Below are positions 8,937 through 17,691 of a stretch of 55,673 nucleotides of DNA, one piece after another; positions within the stretch are counted from its first letter, which is position 1, and every line of letters starts with the position of its first letter. Source of the stretch: a virus; IMG/VR virus record IMGVR_UViG_3300035698_021168, positions 1 through 55,673 of that record; one strand, written 5' to 3'. Made by a program: the position numbers and the translations under genes. Under the pieces are notes generated by a model, which did no database searches, was not told where the DNA came from, and worked only from the letters and a program-made list of their open reading frames with translations.

Positions 8937-9575
8937 CTACCGATCGGCAGGCGGCGCGGTTTTCTGCTCGAGCGAAACCTCCCGATTGAACTCGGGCTCC
9001 ACGGCGACGATTTGCAGCCGGGTGACATTCGCAGCGGCGGCGTCGGCAACAGCCGCCACGGCGGGAAGCCCGTCGGCGGTCCAATGGGCGTCGTCCTCGG
9101 GGTCGAGGGACGCGAGAGCCGCCCGGATCTTCCCGGCGTGAAGCGAATCTACCGGGGAGGTCCGCCGGGTGTCCGGGTGTCGGTCCCCGTCGGGTAGTAC
9201 CCCCTGGTCCCATTCCCCGAGCCCAGCATCGACCGGGCGTCGAGCAGCGGGCGACGGGGCAACCCCTCCCCCAACCGGCTGAACCGGACCGAGAACTTCG
9301 TCTGGCGGGTTTTGCTCACCAGCGGACTGAACAGCACACTCGCCATCGTCGGCCTCCCTGGGTTTCGCGTGAAGCGCCTCGGCCGCGGCGAGCCCTTCGG
9401 AGCCCTCCGGGTACGCGGCGTAGGACCGCTCCAACAGACGGAGCACGGACGGCATGCGATCGGTCGGCGCGGTCACAGAGCAGACACCGTCGACGAACCC
9501 GTGATGGTTCAGCGTGACCGTCTGCCCCCTTCGGGGACCGGCGAGCACCAGGCGGACAGTGATCTGCGACGGCAT
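8937..9575 (-). CDS. Conserved phage head-region protein, unknown function
   Basis: 212 aa, ATG at 9575. The start (ITVRLVLAGPRRGQTVTLN) suggests a small beta domain, followed by a long Pro/Gly/Glu-rich region (residues 70-140) that is probably disordered. The C-terminal part holds LDPEDDAHWTADGLPAV, a motif seen in several phage head-region proteins (D-x-x-x-W-x-x-D-G-L-P). Located just downstream of the capsid gene. The function is not known. The linker between two compact ends suggests a tethering role, which is speculative. Confidence 0.55.
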   Translation of the reverse strand: MPSQITVRLVLAGPRRGQTVTLNHHGFVDGVCSVTAPTDRMPSVLRLLERSYAAYPEGSEGLAAAEALHAKPREADDGECAVQSAGEQNPPDEVLGPVQPVGGGVAPSPAARRPVDAGLGEWDQGVLPDGDRHPDTRRTSPVDSLHAGKIRAALASLDPEDDAHWTADGLPAVAAVADAAAANVTRLQIVAVEPEFNREVSLEQKTAPPADR

Positions 9576-9587
9576 GCGTGCTCCAGG

Positions 9588-9622
9588 CGGGAAACACCGG
9601 GCGAGGCTTCCACCTCGCCCGG
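9588..9622 (-). terminator. Strong hairpin just after the capsid gene
   Basis: A perfect 10-bp stem (CCGGGCGAGG, loop TGGAAG, CCTCGCCCGG) followed on the minus strand by TGTTTCC. It stands five bases past the capsid stop. It is likely a partial terminator or mRNA-stabilising hairpin that keeps capsid mRNA abundant. Confidence 0.6.
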
Positions 9623-9626
9623 GGTG

Positions 9627-10598
9627 TTAATTGGTGATGCCAGCCTTCGCGGCGAGCCCCTTCTCGGAGAACAGGGCCAGGCCACAATACCACTTCACGC
9701 GCCAGATGTGCATGTCCTGCGTCTCGGACTCGCCCACATCGACCACCTGCAGACCGGCCTCTTCCTGAGCGGTCAGACCGGCGATGCCGTGCTGCATGGA
9801 ACCGTCGTCGAGCGTTCCCGCGAGGATGGTGGTCGTGGTCGAGGCCGAGCCGGTCGTCAAGTCGATCGGCATGTAGTCGTTCCGGAAAATGCCCACATTT
9901 CGGTAGGCCGGAACCGTCGCGCCCGAGGGGAGCTGGATCACATCGTTGATGCTCGCACCACCCAGGCCGCGGAGCAGCGCGTTGTAGGACCGCAGCGTGC
10001 GCGAATGCATGGTGAAGTAATCCACCGTGCCGTCCTTGTCGGTCACCGTGTCGAGCAATTCGTCGAGGTGGCCGAACGCGAGGGCGTCGCCGTTCACGCC
10101 GACGGTCGGGATCGTTTGGCCCGAAGCGACAAGCGTGCGCAGGCCCTCGAAGGTGAAGTTGGTGCCGTCGCCGTTGACGAGCATGTCCTGGTACTTCCGG
10201 CCCGCGCTCTTGGACTTCGACGCGATCTGGATCGCGGTCTGGTCGTTGCCCTCGTTGGAGCGGGTCGCCTGAATCAGGCCGTTAACCTCGGCGTCACCGA
10301 GGATGGTCGTGAGGGCGCTGGTCACAAGCGTGAAGGTCGCGGCGTTCTTGGCGGCGAGCCGCTCGGTCGAATTCGTTCCAGACGCGGTCGCACCGATCAC
10401 GCCGTCGGCCGTTCCGACGCCGGTCGTGGCGACGGCCCCGAGCACATTCTCGCGGTTGTAGGCAAGGGCGTTGCCCGAGATACCCTGGAAGGGGAGCACC
10501 TCGTACATGCGGTTCACGGTGATGACATTCTCGATAACGCCCTGAACCAAAAGGTTCTGGGTCAGTTTCGCGGACTCTGCAAGGGTCACGGTCGGCAT
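9627..10598 (-). CDS. Major capsid protein (HK97 fold)
   Basis: A 323-aa protein with its own strong promoter about 110 bases upstream. The features of an HK97-type capsid without a delta domain are visible: an early ENVITVNRMYEVLPFQGI segment, the central MLVNGDGTNFTFEGLRTL, the YFTMHSRTLRSYNALLRGLG helix region, and the late VPAYRNVGIFRNDYMPID beta strand. The gene follows a scaffold gene, consistent with a free scaffold rather than a fused one. It assembles the icosahedral shell. No cross-link Lys/Asn pair can be judged from sequence alone. Confidence 0.9.
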   Translation of the reverse strand: MPTVTLAESAKLTQNLLVQGVIENVITVNRMYEVLPFQGISGNALAYNRENVLGAVATTGVGTADGVIGATASGTNSTERLAAKNAATFTLVTSALTTILGDAEVNGLIQATRSNEGNDQTAIQIASKSKSAGRKYQDMLVNGDGTNFTFEGLRTLVASGQTIPTVGVNGDALAFGHLDELLDTVTDKDGTVDYFTMHSRTLRSYNALLRGLGGASINDVIQLPSGATVPAYRNVGIFRNDYMPIDLTTGSASTTTTILAGTLDDGSMQHGIAGLTAQEEAGLQVVDVGESETQDMHIWRVKWYCGLALFSEKGLAAKAGITN

Positions 10599-10711
10599 GG
10601 CAAGCTCCGGGTGGGGAGGGTGTTGGGGCGAGGTTCAGTCAGGAACGCAAAGCCCGTTGGATCACCCTCCGGCGCTCACCGGGCGGCGTCACGCCAGCCC
10701 TATGTGCCGAA

Positions 10712-10742
10712 AGTATACCACACAAGGGGCCCGGCCTGTCAA
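10712..10742 (-). promoter_or_regulatory. Sigma70-like promoter of the capsid gene
   Basis: On the minus strand TTGACA (10742-10737), a 19-base spacer and TATACT (10717-10712). It is one of the strongest consensus promoters in the window and directs an extra capsid transcript with a leader of about 110 bases. Confidence 0.75.
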
Positions 10743-10785
10743 GCCGAGCCCCGCGGAACACCTGCACAATCGTCAACCGAGCGCG

Positions 10786-11631
10786 TCAGTAAGAACCGGC
10801 CGAGCGCCGGTCGGACCCACCGGCACGGGTCGCGCCACCCTTCACCAGGCCCTCGCTGATCTTTTGGGTGGAGGTCATCTCTTTGGCAGCGGGCCTCTGG
10901 GGGTTCGGACGCTGCGTCCGGCCGCCACCGCCAGACGGAGCGTCGGACGCGAAGAACCGGGCGAACCGGTCCTGCCCCTTCAACTCCGCCACCCGCTCCT
11001 TGATGGTCATGGGCTCCCCGGTCACGCCGGAGATCCGCACATCGCCAGCCTCGTCGACCACCCGCACCACCAGCTTCCCGTTTTCCTCCACCGGCCGGAG
11101 CGACGGCGTGACGAACGGCGCGAACAGGTCGGGGTCATCAACACCGGCGGCGACCGAGTCACGGGTCAGAGAGTCAGACACCAGGACCGAGTGAAGCTGA
11201 CCGTGAAGGGCCTTGATCCGGTCCTCGCGGGCGTCCACCTCGCGCTTGTGCGTCCCCATAAGGTCGTTCTTGAGCTTCTCGATCCGCTTCTCGATTTCCT
11301 CGGACTTCTTCCCCGTCGCCCCCTGGAGCTTCGTCTCCAGCTCCTCAATGCGGGCGTTCACGGCCTCGGCGATTTCAGCGGCGGAGCTTCCGAACGCCGC
11401 AAGCGGGGCGAGGTCCTCACCACGGGACGCGGCGGCGCGGCTCGCGTCGGTGCGGGCGGCCTTCAGCGCGTTGTTCAGCCGGGTCACGGCCGAGACAGCG
11501 GAGCTGACGCCAGGGTCGTCCGAGCGGAGGGAATACTTCCCGTCCCCGATGTCGGAGTACAGGCCACGGAAATCCTCCGGAACCTTCTCCAGAGAGTCAA
11601 CCGTCGTCATTTGGGCGAAGTCGAAAATCAC
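10786..11631 (-). CDS. Capsid scaffolding protein
   Basis: 281 aa from a GTG at 11631, with AGGAGG four bases upstream. The N-terminal VDSLEKVPEDFRGLYSDIGD block matches the KVPExxRGLY signature of phage scaffold proteins. Residues 85-160 are a long charged coiled coil (EELETKLQGATGKKSEEIEK onward). The C-terminal tail is Gly/Arg/Lys-rich, as in scaffolds that contact the capsid through a basic end. It sits between the minor head protein and the capsid gene, the normal place. It should fill the procapsid and leave before DNA packaging. Confidence 0.8.
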   Translation of the reverse strand: MIFDFAQMTTVDSLEKVPEDFRGLYSDIGDGKYSLRSDDPGVSSAVSAVTRLNNALKAARTDASRAAASRGEDLAPLAAFGSSAAEIAEAVNARIEELETKLQGATGKKSEEIEKRIEKLKNDLMGTHKREVDAREDRIKALHGQLHSVLVSDSLTRDSVAAGVDDPDLFAPFVTPSLRPVEENGKLVVRVVDEAGDVRISGVTGEPMTIKERVAELKGQDRFARFFASDAPSGGGGRTQRPNPQRPAAKEMTSTQKISEGLVKGGATRAGGSDRRSAGSY

Positions 11632-11682
11632 GAATCCTCCTGGGCGTCACGCCCGGCCACCCGCGTCACGCGGGGGGAAGTT

Positions 11683-12903
11683 TCAGAGCCCCGCCCGGCC
11701 GAACGCGCGTGCGTTGTCGCGGGCCAGCTCGAGCAGAGTGTACTGGCGACCGGTCGAATCCACGAACCTGTCCAGCGACAGACCGCCCTCGCGGAACAGT
11801 TTAGCCCGAGCAGGCCCGAGCACATCGGCCTGGAATGACGGGGGCTGCGTCCGGAGCCATGAGTTGTAGTCGGTCGCGGCAGGCGTGAACCCGATGTTTT
11901 CGTCGGCCCACCGCTTCCGCACCTCCTGGATAGGGCGGCCCGTTTTCCTCGCCTCCGCGCGGAAGTCGACCTCCCGTTTGTCGCGGGTCCGGGTATCCGA
12001 CACCGTCGGCCGCGTCCCCACGGCAGCGACACCATCGACCTGAGCGACCATGACCGACCTGCAGCCCGGGTGAGCAGGCGGCCGAGCGCCCAGGGGGTCG
12101 AGGGCCCTCGAGCCCTCGGGAAGCGTCCCGCCAGCCGTAGCGGGCGTCAGCGCCCCGTCCCGGGCCCGGCACACCGGGGAGGTCCGGCCGTCGAGCGTCG
12201 AGGTCCACCGCAGAGCACTGATGATGTCGGCGTTCTCGGACCATACTGACTCCCTCGCGGCGTTTGCTACGCCGTTGATGGCGGTGCGGACCACCGTCTC
12301 GGCGTTCCGGCGGTTCAGCGCCAGCACGCCGTCGCGGAACCCAGCCGAGCGGGTCCCGGCGACGCGGCGAACGATCTGGTCTAGGTTCTCCCCCTGAGAC
12401 AGGCCGAGCTGGATCGCCCGCGTCAGGCCACCCTGATCCGCAGACGCGAGGGAAGAATACCACTGCCCCAGGTTCGCGCCCGCGAACGGTTGCGTCGTCA
12501 CGATCGCCCGGAGCTGCGCGGGGGCGACGGTTGCCAGCTCCACGCTGAACGGCATGGCTTCCTGGAGCAGCCGCCCCTCGAACCCAGCCTCCATCGTGGC
12601 GAGCTTCCTGAGCGTCGGGGAGAGCTGCCCGCGCATGAGCGCGAACGCCTCGCGGCGGGCCAGCCGAACATCCTCGAGCAGGCGCTGCAGGCGTTCCGAG
12701 GTGTACTCGGTCGGGCGGGCACGGACCGAGCCCAGGCGGGCACGCAACTGCCGGACCAAATCACGGTCAGCCTCCTCGAGCAGGGCCACAATCCGGGCAA
12801 CCTCACCGGCAGTGAACCGCCGCAGCCCCACCTGGTGACGGAGGGCGGCGTCAAAGATTCTCTGGTTGGCGGTTGTGCCGGGTGTGGCGCGCGGGTCGGC
12901 CAA
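11683..12903 (-). CDS. Minor head/head morphogenesis protein (SPP1 gp7/Mu F-like)
   Basis: A 406-aa protein with a TTG start at 12903. The hallmark domain occupies residues 185-300: ETVVRTAINGVANAARE, ALRWTSTLDGRTSPVCRARD and PPAHPGCRSVMV with conserved His and Cys. The first 180 residues are mainly helical. The family is packaged with or near the portal and helps head morphogenesis, and some members are ejected with DNA. It lies directly after the portal gene, as expected. Confidence 0.9.
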   Translation of the reverse strand: MADPRATPGTTANQRIFDAALRHQVGLRRFTAGEVARIVALLEEADRDLVRQLRARLGSVRARPTEYTSERLQRLLEDVRLARREAFALMRGQLSPTLRKLATMEAGFEGRLLQEAMPFSVELATVAPAQLRAIVTTQPFAGANLGQWYSSLASADQGGLTRAIQLGLSQGENLDQIVRRVAGTRSAGFRDGVLALNRRNAETVVRTAINGVANAARESVWSENADIISALRWTSTLDGRTSPVCRARDGALTPATAGGTLPEGSRALDPLGARPPAHPGCRSVMVAQVDGVAAVGTRPTVSDTRTRDKREVDFRAEARKTGRPIQEVRKRWADENIGFTPAATDYNSWLRTQPPSFQADVLGPARAKLFREGGLSLDRFVDSTGRQYTLLELARDNARAFGRAGL

Positions 12904-12908
12904 AACGA

Positions 12909-14552
12909 TTACCCCCTCACGACCACGCCAGCGTCGGCGTTTGCACCATCGGCCTCGTCCGGGAAATCAGCGGCACGGGGGTCGTCCGGATCATCCGGAG
13001 CGTCCGGATCATCCCCACCGCCGGGGTCGATGTCGGTGAGGGCGGGGGCGTTCGTCACGAACTCCTCGCGCTCGGCCTCGAGCAGGGCCTCGTTTTCCTC
13101 CAGGTCGAACGCGGGGTCAAGCGCCCCGAACCGGCGGAGCTCCTGCAGGTACATCTCGCGGGCGAGGTCGCCGTTTCGGCGGGCCTGACCCACCTCCGCC
13201 AGGCCCTGGGGGCCGCCCGAATCGGGAGCAAGGTCGGTCTGCACGGCGACGGAGCCGACGGCGTCGGGGTCGATGTTTGCCCACAGCGCCGTGAAGTACA
13301 TCGCCATCGACAGGCTGTCGTTGAACCGCATGGCGGCGTCCTCGAGGTCGCTGACGCCACCAGCCTCGTCGAGCACGCGCTCGGTCGCGGTACCCGATGG
13401 CTTCTTCTTGAGGAAATCCGCCCCGTAGGACGCCATTTGATCCTCAAGGTCCTTCAAGTTATCGCGGCCCGCACCGATCGACGCGCCGGTGTGCTCAACG
13501 AAATACCACCGGCCAGCGGGGTCGGCGATGTTGAGCCAATTCTTCGGGCCCACCGTAATCTTCGTTTCGTCGACCACGCCACTCGACGCCAGCATCGGGA
13601 ACCGGGCGGTCGTGAGGATGTTCGTCTGGTCGGCGGTGGACTGCCAGTGAGCGATGTTCAGGTAGGCCAGGTCAGAGAGAGGCGGCGTCGCCAACAGCAT
13701 CGATTCCCGGTCGGCGTAGAACACCGCCAGCGTGATCTCGGGCACCTCGAGGAAGAACGCATCGGCCACGGGCCACCGTTTCGCGTCGTCCTCCTTTTGG
13801 CGGGTGTCCTCCTCGTAGATCACACAGAGCACGCGAGCGTCGCGGAACCCGACGGCGGCCGCACGCGACGCCACGCCGGGGTTTCCGCCCAACAGGTGCT
13901 CGTACCCCTCCGGCACGGCCACCGGGGTCCCGGCGTCGACAACGGTGAGCGACCGGATCTGGTTGACCACGCCCTGGGCGAAGCCAACGCGGCGGACTTC
14001 CTCCTCCCGGATCCGGACATGCGTGATAACCTCGCGGCCCTGACGCATCTCGGCAGACATGTCGATGATGTTCTCGGGGGGGATATGTACCCAATAGGGC
14101 CGGACGCCCTCCCGCAGGTCGTGAGCCCGCGTCCGGTTCGCCACCGCGGAGGTGCGGGGGTACTCGACCATGATCGCGGCGAACCCCTTCTGCAGGCCCT
14201 CCTTGAACCATTCGCGGGCGAACACATGCACGGCATTACCCTGCAGGTCGATGTCGTCCATCCACCCCAGGACCGCCGGGTTCGTGCTCTCGTCGATTTG
14301 CACCGGCTCGCTGAACACCCGCCCCACCAGGGCGAGCAGCGTGCGCTTGGTCTGGTTGAGCAGCACGGCCCGACCGAGCCGCTCCTCGTACGCCACCGGT
14401 GACTCGTTCTCGTGCCGGGGCAGGTACCGCTCCGACGCCCCACGCATGCGCGGCGTTCCACCGATGAGGTCAGACACGACCTCCCAACGCGGGAGCATGA
14501 TGTCGTAGGCCATGCATGTGGTCGCCGGGGATTCCGGGTTCTTCTCGGGCAC
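12909..14552 (-). CDS. Portal protein (DUF4055 type)
   Basis: A 547-aa protein from a GTG at 14552 with GGAGGTGA upstream. Family features include YLPRHENESPVAYEERLGRA near the start, NAVHVFAREWFKEGLQKGFA (residues about 105-125) and LAYLNIAHWQSTADQTNILT in the middle. It forms the twelve-fold ring at one capsid vertex through which DNA is packaged and released. The C-terminal 60 residues are acidic (GDDPDAPDDPDDPRAADFPD) and likely flexible. It follows the large terminase by three bases. Confidence 0.9.
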   Translation of the reverse strand: MPEKNPESPATTCMAYDIMLPRWEVVSDLIGGTPRMRGASERYLPRHENESPVAYEERLGRAVLLNQTKRTLLALVGRVFSEPVQIDESTNPAVLGWMDDIDLQGNAVHVFAREWFKEGLQKGFAAIMVEYPRTSAVANRTRAHDLREGVRPYWVHIPPENIIDMSAEMRQGREVITHVRIREEEVRRVGFAQGVVNQIRSLTVVDAGTPVAVPEGYEHLLGGNPGVASRAAAVGFRDARVLCVIYEEDTRQKEDDAKRWPVADAFFLEVPEITLAVFYADRESMLLATPPLSDLAYLNIAHWQSTADQTNILTTARFPMLASSGVVDETKITVGPKNWLNIADPAGRWYFVEHTGASIGAGRDNLKDLEDQMASYGADFLKKKPSGTATERVLDEAGGVSDLEDAAMRFNDSLSMAMYFTALWANIDPDAVGSVAVQTDLAPDSGGPQGLAEVGQARRNGDLAREMYLQELRRFGALDPAFDLEENEALLEAEREEFVTNAPALTDIDPGGGDDPDAPDDPDDPRAADFPDEADGANADAGVVVRG

Positions 14553-14555
14553 GGG

Positions 14556-16016
14556 TCACCTCCACGAACCGGACAGGGCCCCGGTTGCCTTACGGCGGAC
14601 ACGATAGCGTACTTCATCGCCGATGTGGTCCTCGGATTCGGTGTCCACATCGTCCTGATCCCTCTGCGAGCGGGGGAGCACGGGCAACTTTTCGCAGGCG
14701 TCGACGCACCGATCGCAGACAAAGATCCCGGGCTCCTCGCGGTACCCAGAGGCCGGAACCTGGGCAGCCATCATCCTCTTGCGGACCATTTCCCATCCCG
14801 CCTTCCGGCTCCCGGGCCCTTTGTCCGCAGGCAGGAACGAGCACCCCGCAGCCTGGAAGGTCAGGGCGACGGACGGCTGACCGGGCTCGGCGGCGAAGAT
14901 CTGCGAGTCGGCGGGCCCAGGCCGAACCAGGCCCCGCAGCCCGAGGTCAGCCTCCCGGTCGATGATGCCCTCGGCGATCTGCGACGCGGTCAGCCGCAGG
15001 CCCTCGTTGTCGTGGTTCGCGGACCCATACCACTCGGCGATCCGAACCAGGTCGCCGGGCACGGTACCGATCAGGCGGCCGCCCCACTCGAGCGGTTCGC
15101 CGTTGGACTCCGCCCACCAGCCGACGGAGAACGGTTTGCTCGACCCGTGGTCGTAGGACCGGTCGATCCGCCAGCCGCGGGGCATGGCGTGAGCGGGGAA
15201 GCTCGGGACCACATGCACCTCATAATCCCAAACATCGTCGAACATCCCCCCGGCCACGATGTCCCATGAACCGTCGCGCCACGCGCGGAGCTCCGCGGCG
15301 TTTTTGGCACCCATCAGGATCTGGGACTGATAGTCGGGGTCCTGCCGGAGCATCGCCTGGTTCTCGGCCAGATTCGACCGGATCGCCACGCGGGGCTTTT
15401 CGCCAGGGCGCTGGATCACGCGGCCGATCTTGCGGCCGCCGGGGCCCGTCGGAGCGAACCGCTTCTTCACCCAGTTGTGGCCCGGACCGGAGGGGTTGCA
15501 TGTCGAGCGGATCTTCCGGGGCACGCCGGGGTGCGACGAACGGCAACAGGTGATCATCCGGCGGTAGAGCACATCCAACGCCCAGGTGGTCAGCTCCTCG
15601 AAGCCGATCCACGGGTACTCATGCCCGTGATACTTCCAGTAGTCGGCGTCGCGCTCGAGCTGCCGGAGCAGGAGCACCTCGCCGGTAGCGAAATGCCACT
15701 CCGGGTTTGGGCTCGAGACAAACCGCGCGGTCGGGAACATTCGCGGGAACCATTTCTGCGTTTTGGCGATCACATCCTCGAGCTCCGGGTAAGTACGGCG
15801 GAACAGGATGCCGCGCCAGGCCGGACCGAACCCGGCGCTGTGACCGGGGAAGCGTCGCGGGCCCACATGCTGGGCGAAATCCATGATCAACCAGTCGGTC
15901 TTGCCGCCCCCGCGGTTGCCGTGAACCAGCGTCTCAAACACCTGCGAGGTGATCGCGTACACCTGAGCACCAGGCTGCGGCCGCCAGATGATCGGCGGCG
16001 TGCTGCTGCTACCCAC
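14556..16016 (-). CDS. terL: Terminase large subunit
   Basis: 486 aa from a GTG at 16016. The open frame extends to 16160, but that part overlaps the upstream gene and reads as low-complexity Arg/Ser/Pro, so the GTG overlapping the upstream stop is preferred. The Walker A motif GNRGGGKT is at residues 33-40 and a Walker B-like YPWIGFEEL follows. The nuclease half has acidic motifs around WRIDRSYDHGSSKPF and LVRPGPADSQI. It is the ATP-driven motor and headful nuclease. Its small subunit is about 4.4 kb upstream, beyond the repeat array. Confidence 0.9.
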   Translation of the reverse strand: MGSSSTPPIIWRPQPGAQVYAITSQVFETLVHGNRGGGKTDWLIMDFAQHVGPRRFPGHSAGFGPAWRGILFRRTYPELEDVIAKTQKWFPRMFPTARFVSSPNPEWHFATGEVLLLRQLERDADYWKYHGHEYPWIGFEELTTWALDVLYRRMITCCRSSHPGVPRKIRSTCNPSGPGHNWVKKRFAPTGPGGRKIGRVIQRPGEKPRVAIRSNLAENQAMLRQDPDYQSQILMGAKNAAELRAWRDGSWDIVAGGMFDDVWDYEVHVVPSFPAHAMPRGWRIDRSYDHGSSKPFSVGWWAESNGEPLEWGGRLIGTVPGDLVRIAEWYGSANHDNEGLRLTASQIAEGIIDREADLGLRGLVRPGPADSQIFAAEPGQPSVALTFQAAGCSFLPADKGPGSRKAGWEMVRKRMMAAQVPASGYREEPGIFVCDRCVDACEKLPVLPRSQRDQDDVDTESEDHIGDEVRYRVRRKATGALSGSWR

Positions 16017-16383
16017 GCAAGGCCCGACGGGGCAGGGACGACCCGTAGTCTCGCTCGAGGTCCCGGTTGAGCTCGCGGTAAGTCTCGACGGCCAGGCGGG
16101 CCATTTCCGACGGATCGAACCGGGACCCGACCGTCGCGGCCTGGTGCTCAGCGATCGCACCGGCGGTCACGGCGATCTCGCTCTCCACATTGTCGACGCG
16201 GCCCTCAACATCCCGGAACGAGATATTCTCGCACCAGTCGCGGCCCAGCAAGCGACGAACAGAGGCGTACACGCCGACCCGCCAAAACCAGGTCCCGTCG
16301 TCCCGCGCCTTGAGCTTGATGTCCACCAGGGGATCGGTCCTGTGGGCGGCGGCCGCGTCGATCTTCTTGGGCTTCGGGTCCAT
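16009..16383 (-). CDS. Unknown protein upstream of the large terminase
   Basis: 124 aa from an ATG at 16383. An in-frame ATG at 16413 is less likely because a -10-like TAGAAT sits just before 16383. Basic start (MDPKPKKIDAAAAH), a middle with Trp-rich DGTWFWRVGVYASVRRLLG, and a helical C-terminal half ending in ELNRDLERDYGSSLPRRALR. It overlaps the terminase start by eight bases. By position it could assist packaging, but a better small terminase candidate exists at 20448-21032. No family recognised. Confidence 0.65.
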   Translation of the reverse strand: MDPKPKKIDAAAAHRTDPLVDIKLKARDDGTWFWRVGVYASVRRLLGRDWCENISFRDVEGRVDNVESEIAVTAGAIAEHQAATVGSRFDPSEMARLAVETYRELNRDLERDYGSSLPRRALRG

Positions 16384-16390
16384 AGCCAAG

Positions 16391-16396
16391 ATTCTA
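16391..16396 (-). promoter_or_regulatory. -10-like TAGAAT immediately before an ATG
   Basis: TAGAAT lies seven bases before the ATG at 16383, so a transcript from here would be leaderless or nearly so. No convincing -35 is present. Confidence 0.35.
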
Positions 16397-16430
16397 CACC
16401 CGCGCATCCACAAGCCGGACGCGGCGACGG

Positions 16431-17030
16431 CTAGTCGGGGGCAGCCTGAGCCGCGGGGGATTCCGACCAGCTGTCACGCACAAAGACGCGAATCCGCGCC
16501 ATGACGATCTCGAGGAAGGTCGGCTGCAGAGAGTCGCGGAGGGCCTGGGCGTCGCGGGCCAGGACCACGAACTGCTCGAGCATGTCCTCGCGGCTAGGCG
16601 TGACGGTGAAGGTGAAGGGGACCATTGTGCCGTCGCCAGCGAAGGCGCTGGCCCAAACCTCGTAGGTTTCGCCAGGCCGAACCAGGAACCAGACGGTGTC
16701 GTCGCCGGGGTTGGGCTCCGCGATGTCCGCCAGGGGGATCGGCGTACCGCGGATCGGCCAGGCGTACGGGCGCGTGCCAGCGAACGCCGCGCCGCGGACG
16801 ATGAGCAGGCCGGGCTCCGGCCGGGTGACCACCGGCGGGACCGTGGAGCCGCGGGCGGCGGCGATGGCCTCGAACATCGGCCCGTAGAACGCCGGGGCGT
16901 TGTCGGGGTCGGGGACGCTGTCGTCGGCGGGCAGCGGGGGCACGGGCACCGAGCCGGACTGCGCCAGGCAGAGAGCAGGCAGGGCGAACAGGGCCAGGCA
17001 GGCCACGGTGAGGGGGCGGGGGCGCTTCAT
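16431..17030 (-). CDS. Exported protein with signal peptide, unknown function
   Basis: 199 aa, ATG at 17030 after GGAGACCCC. Residues 1-23 form a clear signal peptide (KRPRP, then TVACLALFALPALCLA, probable cut after the second LA before QSG). The mature part has Pro/Asp-rich stretches, a beta-rich centre (VWFLVRPGETYEVWASAFAG) and a helical end. The pattern recalls the exported protein at 29139-29774, which also has a beta half and a helical end. Finding a secreted protein directly before the packaging genes is unusual. It may act in the periplasm late in infection. Confidence 0.7.
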   Translation of the reverse strand: MKRPRPLTVACLALFALPALCLAQSGSVPVPPLPADDSVPDPDNAPAFYGPMFEAIAAARGSTVPPVVTRPEPGLLIVRGAAFAGTRPYAWPIRGTPIPLADIAEPNPGDDTVWFLVRPGETYEVWASAFAGDGTMVPFTFTVTPSREDMLEQFVVLARDAQALRDSLQPTFLEIVMARIRVFVRDSWSESPAAQAAPD

Positions 17031-17308
17031 GGGGTCTCCGGGGTTGAGGGGGACCTGAGAGGCAGGTCCGGTACATGGGTCACAAGCCGCAGCGGGTGCG
17101 TTTGCCTACCGCCGGAGCACCGCGGGCAGGACCACCGGCCCGCTCGCGTCCGCCAGCCGCGGTCGTACATGGGGCTCCAGGCAGCACGGAACCCCGACGC
17201 CGTGATGGTTTCGCGGTCCGAGCACCGCCCGCAGCACACCTCGAACACCACGGCGACGCGGCGCATGCGGCCAGCGGGGACCGAACCTTCATCCGTCCGT
17301 TCGATCAT
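17027..17308 (-). CDS. Small Cys-rich protein, possible zinc ribbon
   Basis: 93 aa from an ATG at 17308 inside the end of the upstream gene, with GAGGAG ten bases upstream. Two Cys pairs (FEVCCGRCSD near residue 22 and WSCPRCSGG near residue 60) could bind one zinc ion. Its stop overlaps the next start (ATGA). The C-terminal tail is Pro/Leu-rich. No family recognised. It belongs to the small-gene run between the repeat array and the terminase. Confidence 0.5.
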   Translation of the reverse strand: MIERTDEGSVPAGRMRRVAVVFEVCCGRCSDRETITASGFRAAWSPMYDRGWRTRAGRWSCPRCSGGRQTHPLRLVTHVPDLPLRSPSTPETP

Positions 17309-17663
17309 GGCGGAGACACTCCTCTTCGGGCACATCGCCGGGCCCCGGTTCGTCGCGGTCGAGGGCGTCGATCGCCCGGCCGATGGCGTCACTAGCGTAC
17401 ACCACCGCATACAACAGGCCGTCGGCCAGGCCTTCCTGCGCGGTAGCGGCGAGAGAGTCGATCGCGTCGTCGAACGCCTCGTGAACGATCTTCATGGCCT
17501 CCACCATCCCGACCGCCAGGCCGTACGGCCGTTCACAGAGGCCGAGGATGTGGATGGTCACTTCGTGAGCGTGCTCCCGGATTTTCTCGCACCGTTCCGC
17601 CCGCGTCAGGGTGCTGTCGTCCGCGGGGAACCCGCCCAGGGGGACGCCGTTGTTTTCGCCCAT
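17289..17663 (-). CDS. Small helical protein, unknown function
   Basis: 124 aa from an ATG at 17663 with AAAGGCGGA upstream; the frame is open further but without a ribosome site. Predicted mainly alpha-helical: THAERCEK-like start, then GMVEAMKIVHEAFDDAIDSL and LLYAVVYASDAIGRAIDALD. The acidic C-terminus (DEPGPGDVPEEECL) overlaps the next gene. No signal peptide or enzyme motif is visible. The helical repeats with small residues suggest oligomerisation. Confidence 0.6.
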   Translation of the reverse strand: MGENNGVPLGGFPADDSTLTRAERCEKIREHAHEVTIHILGLCERPYGLAVGMVEAMKIVHEAFDDAIDSLAATAQEGLADGLLYAVVYASDAIGRAIDALDRDEPGPGDVPEEECLRHDRTDG

Positions 17664-17691
17664 GCTTCCGCCTTTCCTCGTCGTTGATTCG

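Noticed and set aside
9312-10859. 515-codon plus-strand open frame over the capsid gene
   Set aside because: It is the antisense of a clear major capsid gene; no start signal and no protein family resemblance.
16009-16383. Small terminase at the usual place before terL
   Set aside because: The sequence lacks the helix-turn-helix pattern, whereas the protein at 20448-21032 has it clearly.
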